Below, piece by piece: positions 57,065 through 64,000 of a stretch of 64,000 bases of DNA. Under the pieces are notes generated by a model. The model searched no databases. It saw nothing but the letters and a program-made list of their open reading frames with translations, and was not told the origin of the DNA. How positions within the stretch are numbered: the stretch's first letter is position 1; each line of letters opens with the position of its first letter. This DNA is from Calliphora vicina (Eukaryota > Arthropoda > Insecta > Diptera > Calliphoridae): NCBI RefSeq assembly GCF_958450345.1, contig NC_088780.1, forward strand, positions 23,223,167 to 23,287,166, read 5' to 3'. A program made the translations under genes and the position numbers.

Positions 57065-57585
57065 AAAAATCGAAGAATTTCAAAACCATGGTTTCGGTTT
57101 TAAAAAATTAAAAACCGATCGGTTTTGTGATAATTTATTAAATATGAAGTATTATAGAAACAAAATTAGTTGATAATATAGGAAATGATATACAAATCTA
57201 AAATTCAAACTTGACGGGTTATGGTTTAGTGAATGCGAATTTAAAAGTGATACTCGAAGGTACTATTTCCTTATTGCAATGGTACTTTTTGGATATTTTA
57301 AATAATAAACCTAAAAATTTAAAATTAGGAACACATTTTGCATTTAAAAAAATCATTTTCGAGGAGCTCAAAATTTTTTTTTTTACTTTTTCTCAACTTT
57401 TAGGTAATAAAAAAAATCTGCTAAAATATTTATTTTTTTAAGTATTACCTTTCCAAGGCATTAAAGATTGGAAAATGCATATATGCTCTTAATTGTAACT
57501 AATTACTACGAGTTATGTATCTTATCTTTTGTGAATAAAATTAAAAGTTGTGGACAGATTTTAATTATTTAGAGCTTGTTGAAAA
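57065..57585. other. Interval with no recognised gene
   Basis: 'ggttttaaaaaattaaaaac' + 'cgatcggtttt' near 57090 is locally self-similar, and a GGTACTTTTT word persists near 57285. No protein recognised. Confidence 0.4.
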
Positions 57586-57589
57586 AGTT

Positions 57590-57867
57590 AACAGGGTATG
57601 ACTATGACTATGACTTATTATAAACATTAGGTGACATGATTTCAATAGTATAAAGTATTTCGGGAGGACATTTGTATGGGAGCTAGGGGAATTATGGACC
57701 GATTTCAGCTAGTTTCAATAGGCTTCGTCCTTGGGCCTAAAAAATGTATATACCACATTTTATCGAAATGTCTTCAAAATTAATCGACTCATAAAGTGAT
57801 TCTGAGTCTATCGGTATAATTAAAGGTGGGTGTTAGACTATTACTTTTGGGCGTTACAAACATCCAC
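57590..57867 (-). mobile_element. HINE 5' portion (GTCAAGCC subfamily)
   Basis: 'ttcgggaggacatttgtatg', 'ccgatttcagctagtttcaa' + 'taggcttcgtccttgggcc', 'gattctgagtctatcggtat' and 'gggcgttacaaacatcc'. It joins directly to another HINE's terminal hairpin at 57868. Confidence 0.65.
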
Positions 57868-58047
57868 CGTGCCGAATCTTATATACCCTTCACCAAATTG
57901 TACTTTAAAATACAAATTTTTAATATTTTTAGGTATACAAAATTTAAAAAAAAATTTCAAAATTGTTTTTTAAAATTTAAAAAAAAAATTTTTCCAAATT
58001 TTTTTTCTAAATTGTTTTTTTTTCAATTTTAAAATTATTAGTAAAAA
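57868..58047 (-). mobile_element. HINE 3'-end unit, TTCGGC subfamily
   Basis: 'ccgtgccgaatcttatatac' + 'ccttcaccaaattgtacttt' followed by A/T tracts. It ends where the next complete HINE begins, another case of tandem 3'-end units. Confidence 0.7.
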
Positions 58048-58663
58048 ACAAGTAGGAGAGCTATATTTGGCTATGCCGAATCTTATATACCCTTTTTTAA
58101 AAAAGTTGTTTCCTTTTTTTTTTATATTTTTAAATTTTTTTAATTTTTAAAAAATTAAAAAAAGAATTTATGACAAAACTATTTTTTGGTGAAAAAAAAT
58201 TCGGATTAAAAAATATTTTTCCCGATTTTGACCCATTGTAGGTCCAACTTACTATAGCCTTATATACATCGTTGCAATGGACTTTGAAATATCCATCATT
58301 ATATATCCATATTGTCTATATTAATGACTTAGTAATCCTGATATAGATCAAAAATAGGACAAAAATCGAGGTTGTCCCGGTTTTTTCCTTATATCTCAAC
58401 CATTTGTGGGCCGATTTTGTCGATTTTAAATAGCAATCGAGCAGGAAGGATTCCCGATATATTGATATATGAATCATATATGTATGTATGTATGTTATTT
58501 GGGGCTACGGAAAATTAATTTCAACATACAGACGGACAGACGGACATTGCTATATCGACTTCGCTATCTATAACGATCTAGAATATATATACTTTGTGGG
58601 GACGCAAATGAAAAATATAGAAACTTATATATACCCTTGCCACTGATGGTGAAGGGTATAAAA
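58048..58663 (-). mobile_element. HINE, TTCGGC subfamily, complete
   Basis: It begins 'aacaagtaggagagctatat' with a hairpin ttggctatgccgaa (one mismatch) and ends 'cccttgccactgatggtgaa' + 'gggtataaaaa'. 'cagacggacagacggacatt' and 'tatatcgacttcgctatcta' form the canonical 5' block. Confidence 0.82.
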
Positions 58664-58669
58664 AATCTC

Positions 58670-60555
58670 AACAATTTATAAGAGTTGCTAATGTTTAAGC
58701 AAAACTACAAATTTCATAATAATAAAAAAAAAAAACTGTTATTTTGTAGTAATTATAATTTGTGTACTGATTGATCAATAGAGCGAACTAAACACAGTAT
58801 TAAGAAATTCTATTTAAAGCGTATGTTTAATATTTAATTATAGATTTTCCTTTTAACAAATATCACTCATACGCATTGAGCATAATAATGTTACATGTAT
58901 TTACGAAAATCCTCTTGAAATATTTGCCTTCGCATCTTAAGTATATTTTGTATGTGTTTGCACAATAAAAATAAATTTTCTTAACATCTTGCAGGCAAGT
59001 CTTATCTGCATTGCAGACGTCAGGCAAGGTTTTCAGCTGTATATTGAATTTGCATATTTGATGTGCATTTCGGTTAACGTCTAATAATTTTTTTTTGTAT
59101 TATCTTTCCTTTTAAAATAAAATGTTTAAAATTGTTCGTTTTGCCTTTTAAAAAGAACGTTCAATTGTTATTTGCTTTTATCACATTATTTTCAATTCAT
59201 TTAATGTGTAAACATATTTGCACATTAATAATCATTACGAAAATTTCAATATGTAGGTTGGTTTAAATACATATATTTATAAAAATCAATAAAATAAATT
59301 ATATTCATATATATGTATAAATATGTATTACAAAATCAAGTGTTGGTTTGTTTGTAAGTTAGTTTGTGAAGCAATCACGCCTATACCCTAAACCAATTTA
59401 AATGAAATTTCTAACTTGGATCCGTCTTAGCTTGGTAGTAACCACAAGTTATATTTTTTTTTTTCAAATTTAGACTATAATAGGACAAAGAGAGAAAAAA
59501 CGAATATAGTTATAATCAACTGTTTATATAAAACCATTATATATATCAATGCAATTTGGCACAGATATATCTCCATTGACTGTTTAGCCATTGGCAAATA
59601 TTTTATAATTAGAGAGGTAGTCATTTAGTTTAAATTCGGATCAACTAAATGGACCTAGTAAAGAATTTTATATTCCTGTACAAATAGCCTTTCACTTACA
59701 AGTCTTTACATTTTTTCTTTAAGTTTGATAAATATTGTTTTTAAAAATAAACTTAATTATGCCGTCCTTTTTCTCTGATTCTAGGGGTTTGAGTCTCACT
59801 GCTGCATTGGTTTAATGTTTGACTGTGCTACAATAACTTAGAGAAACCGTGACTAGGAGTTTTAGCATTGGTCATATGCTTTCGTTTTGATATTTTTAAG
59901 TTTATAATTTAAAATATTGTGGGATAAAAACAAACGTTTATTTCTATATGATTTGCAATTCTTGGATGATCCGCCTTCTAGGCATTTAATAGTCGTAATT
60001 TATGATGGCATTTTGAACATTTCGAGACCAAATAATTCTTCCTTAGTGGTATTCCAGCTTCCTGTATGAAGGTATAGGTCGATTAGCAATTCTTGGATGA
60101 TGCGTTCGATGAGCAGATTCTATATGTAATTTTTTTTTTAAATCAAAAGAAATAGGATCGTTTTTAAATATGTCCAAATTGAAAAATTTAAGATTAGTAA
60201 TCATTCCTGGAAAGTTCATATGTTCTAAAAAGTTGTTTACTAAGATCTTGGGTATATTTTTGCTGTGGATTGTTTGCTTGAATTTTGAACGGTTTGCTAC
60301 CTACGGACCTGCACGGGGGAAAAAAGGTTAAAAAAATTGATTTTTTTAAAGTTTTTGGCGATTTTTGTATGTTCACAATTTTTGTTTGCAAGATATGAGA
60401 CTGAGAAAATGATTACTTTTTTGCAAAAATTACAACGAGGCCCAAATCTTTGTGGGTCCATAACAAAAAGTGCATGACTTTGGGCATGGTGGCCGTATAT
60501 GGTTATATTTCCATGACTTAAAAATTTACACACAGTTTAATTTAAGATACGTTGA
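58670..60555. other. Interval with no recognised gene
   Basis: 'gcaatcacgcctatacccta' + 'aaccaatttaaatgaaattt' near 59371 looks like a dispersed repeat. 'aaagaaataggatcgttttt' near 60147 is close to 'gaagaaataggatcgtctta' at 12087. No frame has recognisable motifs. Confidence 0.4.
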
Positions 60556-60558
60556 CAT

Positions 60559-61322
60559 ATTTATACCCTACACCACCATAGTGGGGATTTTTTTTGCATT
60601 CTTGGGGGATTCTTCTGCGTTTGTGCAGATGTTTATAACGCCCAAGAATATTAGTCTCACACCCACCTTAAAGTATACCGATCGACTTAGAATTCTGAGT
60701 CGATTAAATGATGTCCGTCCGTCCGTCTGGTTGGCTGGCTGTCCATGTAAACCTTGTGCGCAGAGTACAGGTCGCAATTTTGAACATATTTCAATCAAAT
60801 TTAGTACATATTACACTTTCGGCCCAGGGACCAAGTATATTGAAACTGGCTGAAATTAGTCCATTATTTCACCTAGCCCCCATACAAATGTCCCCTCGAA
60901 ATTGGACTTTATCGGTCATAAATGTTTAATGTATCTATGTATCTACACAAATTTCGCTCCAAATAAGTTTTATATATACAAAATTCATATCACCAAATTT
61001 TGTTACGATCGGCCCATAATTAGTCATAGCTCCCATAAACCGGCTTCCGAAAATTTAACTTTAACGTGCATAAATCGCTTAAAAATGTTGGTATATACAC
61101 AAACTTCAACATAAATAACTTTCATATAGACATAAATCACACGACCTAATGTCATGGTGATCGGTCCATAATTGGTCATAGCTCCCACATAAGGCCCACT
61201 TCCGAAAATCACTCACGAATATAAATTATTTATATTTTAAAAGAAAAATATTTTTACTCATTTACTTGGTGTAGGGTATTATGTGGTCTGGCTTGACCGA
61301 CCATACTTTCTTACTTATTTTT
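60559..61322 (+). mobile_element. HINE, GTCAAGCC subfamily, complete with a small 5' insertion
   Basis: It starts 'tttataccctacaccaccat' + 'agtgggga', then ~25 extra bases (ttttttttgcattcttgggg), then 'gcgtttgtgcagatgtttat'. It has 'tgtccgtccgtccgtctggt' and ends 'gtggtctggcttgaccgacc' + 'atactttcttactt'. The recurrent frame MDFIGHKCL... (60902-61114) is HINE sequence. Confidence 0.85.
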
Positions 61323-61385
61323 TCACCGGAAAATTTTCTTAAATTTTTCTAATATCATTTACTCAAAATATTTCTTCTTTAAAAT

Positions 61386-62288
61386 GACAAAGCGACTATG
61401 CGCTCAATGCTGGTGTACCTCAGGGAAGTGTTCTAGGACCAACCCTGTACTTATTATACACCTCAGACTTGCCCGAGTCCGAAGAATTAACCATTTCCAC
61501 CTTTGCAGATGACACTGCAATTCTTAGTTCTTATATGGACTTAAATGTAGCATCTAGAAACCTTGATAATTATCTCAGGCACGTGGATACGTGGTTAAAA
61601 AATTGGACAATACAAGTGAACGAAATTAAAAGCAAGCACATAACGATTTCACTTAGGAGAGGAAATTGTCCACCAGTGACACTAAACAATGTGAACATCC
61701 CACAGTCTGACCACGTTACATACTTTGGCATTCATTTAGATAGACGTCTTACTTGGCGTCGGCACATAGAAGCCAAGCGGCTCCACATGAAACTAAAAGC
61801 TTCTAGTTTACACTGGCTAATCCACCACCATCGAAATTAAGCCTTAACTGCAAAGTCATCCTGTATAAGATAGTCTTAAAGCCAATTTGGACATACGGAA
61901 TCCAATTATGGGGAACAGCAAGCAATACCAGTATAGATCTTATACAGAGGGCACAATCCAAAATTCTTAGAACCATGGTACATAAGAAACGAGAACATCC
62001 ACAGAGACCTAGATGTACCCTTGGTCAAAGATGAATTCAGAAAAACTCGCGAAGCTTATTTATCAAAATTACATCATCATCCGAACTCGCTCGCAAGGCT
62101 ACTTACAGTAACTCAAGACAGCTCAAGGCTGCGTAGGGCTGATTTACCACTCATCTAATTTTCCAAACATGATTCTCCACTGAGAGAACAATAATAGTAT
62201 AGTTTTAAGATTTAATTACATATTGTATGGCCTAGAAATTAAAGGCAGGAATAATATTATAATAAACGTATAAATAAAAAAAAAAAAT
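61386..62288 (+). mobile_element. Jockey-like LINE, 5'-truncated copy with A-rich tail
   Basis: It carries the RT pseudogene, a ~115-bp 3' UTR and a run of A at about 62276-62287. 5' truncation plus an A-rich 3' end is the usual product of target-primed reverse transcription. The insertion lies ~65 bp after a HINE 3' end. No target duplication was confirmed. Confidence 0.8.
61388..62158 (+). pseudogene. Jockey-like reverse transcriptase, C-terminal part, two frameshifts
   Basis: The open frame 61388-61840 reads DYALNAGVPQGSVLGPTLYL...STFADDTAILSS...WTIQVNEIKSKHI...YFGIHLDRRLTWRRHI. AGVPQGS and FADD (61502-61513, the RT catalytic pair) are intact, followed by the thumb region. A frameshift near 61836 leads to LSLNCKVILYKIVLKPIWTY + GIQLWG...RAQSKILRTM. 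A second near 61975 leads to YIRNENIHRDLDVPLVKDE... and a stop at 62158. The order and wording match the jockey clade of LINEs. About the first two thirds of ORF2 are missing. Confidence 0.88.
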
Positions 62289-62289
62289 A

Positions 62290-63225
62290 CAAATAAATGA
62301 TATTGGTATTGATATAAACAATTGTGTTGTAAACATTTTCTGAAACCCTTACAACGCAGGGTTCTAATATCTACTTCATAATAAGTGATTATGAATAAAC
62401 AGCAAATAAATGTAATGAAATTAAAATTTTATAATTTGTTTTAATATTTAAATGTGATTATATAAATAAAACTAGCAATCGAATTTAGTATGTGATATTT
62501 AGAATTTTACTGTAATCTTAACATTCTATAGTACATTGCTAGAATACTTAAATTCCTTCATTAAATTTTATTCATTCATTAATTTTAGTATTTTTCAACT
62601 TTAAATACTGAGTATTATTAAACATAACAATATATAATAGCTTAAATTCCTTTCACATAGATTTAATTGCTACATTTTATTCTTTTCATTACAATAAAAA
62701 CCCTTTCGTTTTTAAATTCCTTATTTATCTTTCAGTACTTTAAGCAATACTTTCATTTTCACTGCTTATATAATTATTTATACTTACACTTCACCCGCCC
62801 TTTAAATTCAAACTTCAATCATTCAAATAACAAACATTTAAAAACACCCACAAAATATTTCTTATAATTACAGTTTAAATTATTGTTTTAATCCTTTTCA
62901 CAAAAAAAAAAAAATAAAAACTCAAAGTGAACTAAGTAGAGAAATAAACGAGCTGGCTTTAAGGGGAGTATTAGCAATAAGCTTAAACATTAAAACTGCT
63001 ACAGTTTCAGTTAAAAAGCACTAGAATGTCTGTATGTAAACTTTGTAGTTTATGTGTTGTATGTATGAGTATAAACATAATTGTCACAAATCCTTTTGTC
63101 ATATATAATAATGATAAATGACTTGAAAACACGACGGTAACATAACTAAAATTGTTATGACATAAACACTTACACAAACACACACAGATATATGTAGTCA
63201 TTAGGGCGCTCACTTAAATCGAATT
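62290..63225. other. AT-rich interval with no recognised feature
   Basis: Short homopolymer tracts and dense stops; no family recognised. Confidence 0.4.
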
Positions 63226-63239
63226 TAGTCCTCAATTCA

Positions 63240-63720
63240 CCCTCAAACAAACTTTACCCTCGTGTGTTGTTTTCCACACATACAGTTTTGTACATATTTT
63301 GTCCTACCAACATCATTTTGCAGTCAAACTTACTTTATAATATATTTATTTATATTATTATATATATTTATATATATTTATTTATATATTTGGAACATGT
63401 TAACCCAAATTAATTTAACATCAACATATATTATACAAAAATATCGGATATGATTATGCTTATTACACAATTTTGATAGAAATAGCACATTTTACGCCAA
63501 AAAAAATACGTATGTGGAAAACCACACATCATGTTAAGTATGTCATTTTTCAGATATCTCGATATCAAAAAATATTTTTTAATTAATGCCTTTCTATGCT
63601 ATCTTTATGCTGTAGGATATGTCATGAAAATTAACCAATATCGCTTAACAGTTTTGTATAAAAAATAATTTTGTGAGGTTTCCCAAGAGCAGAAATAGTG
63701 AAGATGAGAGTTAAATTAGC
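63240..63720. repeat. TGTGTGG hairpin elements, two in inverted orientation
   Basis: The hairpin gtgtgttgttttccacacat (about 63262) and the hairpin atgtggaaaaccacacatca (about 63512) face each other across ~230 bp containing an AT dinucleotide tract (63340-63390). Beyond the second, 'gttaagtatgtcatttttca' and 'gatatctcgatatcaaaaaa' match 36.4 and 38.05 kb, and 'tgaggtttcccaagagcaga' at 63674 is the decayed distal hairpin. Confidence 0.7.
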
Positions 63721-63724
63721 GAAA

Positions 63725-64000
63725 TCAAATTTTATAACAAAAAAGTAATTATAAGCTGAAGCAGTCTAATGTTTATACATCTCCACAGACAAGCTCATAT
63801 ATGTGAAAACATAGACAAATAATAGCTGGAGACAGACAAAAAGTGTATGGACAGACATGCATTTAACAGGCTACAAATATGTGACGCCCTTTTCTGCACA
63901 TACATTGTAAGTAAAGAATGACTAATACATTTATTTCAAGTTAACAGATACAGTGTTAAATATGTCAGGAGTATAAACGAGTGGAATTTTCAAATAGAAT
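63725..64000. other. Window end, no recognised feature
   Basis: No open frame, TIR or repeat family was recognised. Confidence 0.4.

Noticed and set aside
60470..60853. 127-codon frame
   Set aside because: It lies mostly across the 5' half of a HINE, which is non-coding in its other copies.

Overview
The window is very AT-rich eukaryotic DNA and reads as transposon-packed, gene-poor sequence from a fly, most likely a calyptrate such as a blow fly, house fly or stable fly. The assignment rests on the dominant repeat: about twenty Helentron-derived interspersed elements (HINEs) with the architecture of Drosophila DINE-1/INE-1. They have a TTTATACCCT...AGGGTAT start, a block close to 'ctgagtcgat...tgtccgtccgtc', and a hairpin followed by TTACTTGTTT at the end. 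Degenerate mariner, hAT, piggyBac and jockey remains fit the same host. I found no convincing host exon, rRNA or functional tRNA. Every open frame with a recognisable protein is a broken transposase or reverse transcriptase.

Region by region. 1-4.2 kb: inverted segments of an unclassified repeat, a 533-bp hAT-like MITE (1077-1609) and copies of a ~190-bp repeat. 5.0-8.1 kb: one copy of a core repeat (also at 45-46 kb), a hAT element with decayed transposase (6144-7566) and more ~190-bp repeat. 8.4-13.3 kb: HINE fragments, a TIR element (10505-11193), a Harbinger-type MITE (11361-11625) and a mariner relic. 14.0-14.8 kb: tandemly duplicated hairpin elements. 16.4-17.8 kb: a second, inverted hAT copy. 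18.2-22.9 kb: HINEs, including a long one with about ten internal units inserted into a minisatellite. 24.5-29.4 kb: paired HINEs, a mariner relic and a HINE nested inside a TIR element. 30.8-33.7 kb: a TIR element carrying a hAT MITE with perfect target duplications, then a LINE endonuclease-RT relic. 34.6-36.7 kb: a piggyBac relic with TTAA flanks inside a HINE. 38.3-42.6 kb: a multi-level nest of HINE, piggyBac and HINE. 43.4-48.2 kb: palindrome-rich, foldback and mariner elements. 49.6-53.9 kb: HINEs and ~190-bp repeats. 55.5-57.1 kb: a dimeric satellite-like array. 57.6-61.3 kb: HINEs. 61.4-62.3 kb: a 5'-truncated jockey-like LINE. 63.2-63.7 kb: more hairpin elements.

The nesting gives a relative chronology: old HINEs and minisatellite received piggyBac, Tc1/mariner-type, hairpin-type and younger HINE insertions. 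The best candidates for undescribed biology are the small non-autonomous families with internal palindromes (TGTGTGGAAAACCACACA; the CACnCAGAGAAAAAA-ended elements), the expanded HINE and the two piggyBac families. All calls come from reading the sequence by eye; boundaries not fixed by a target duplication are approximate.
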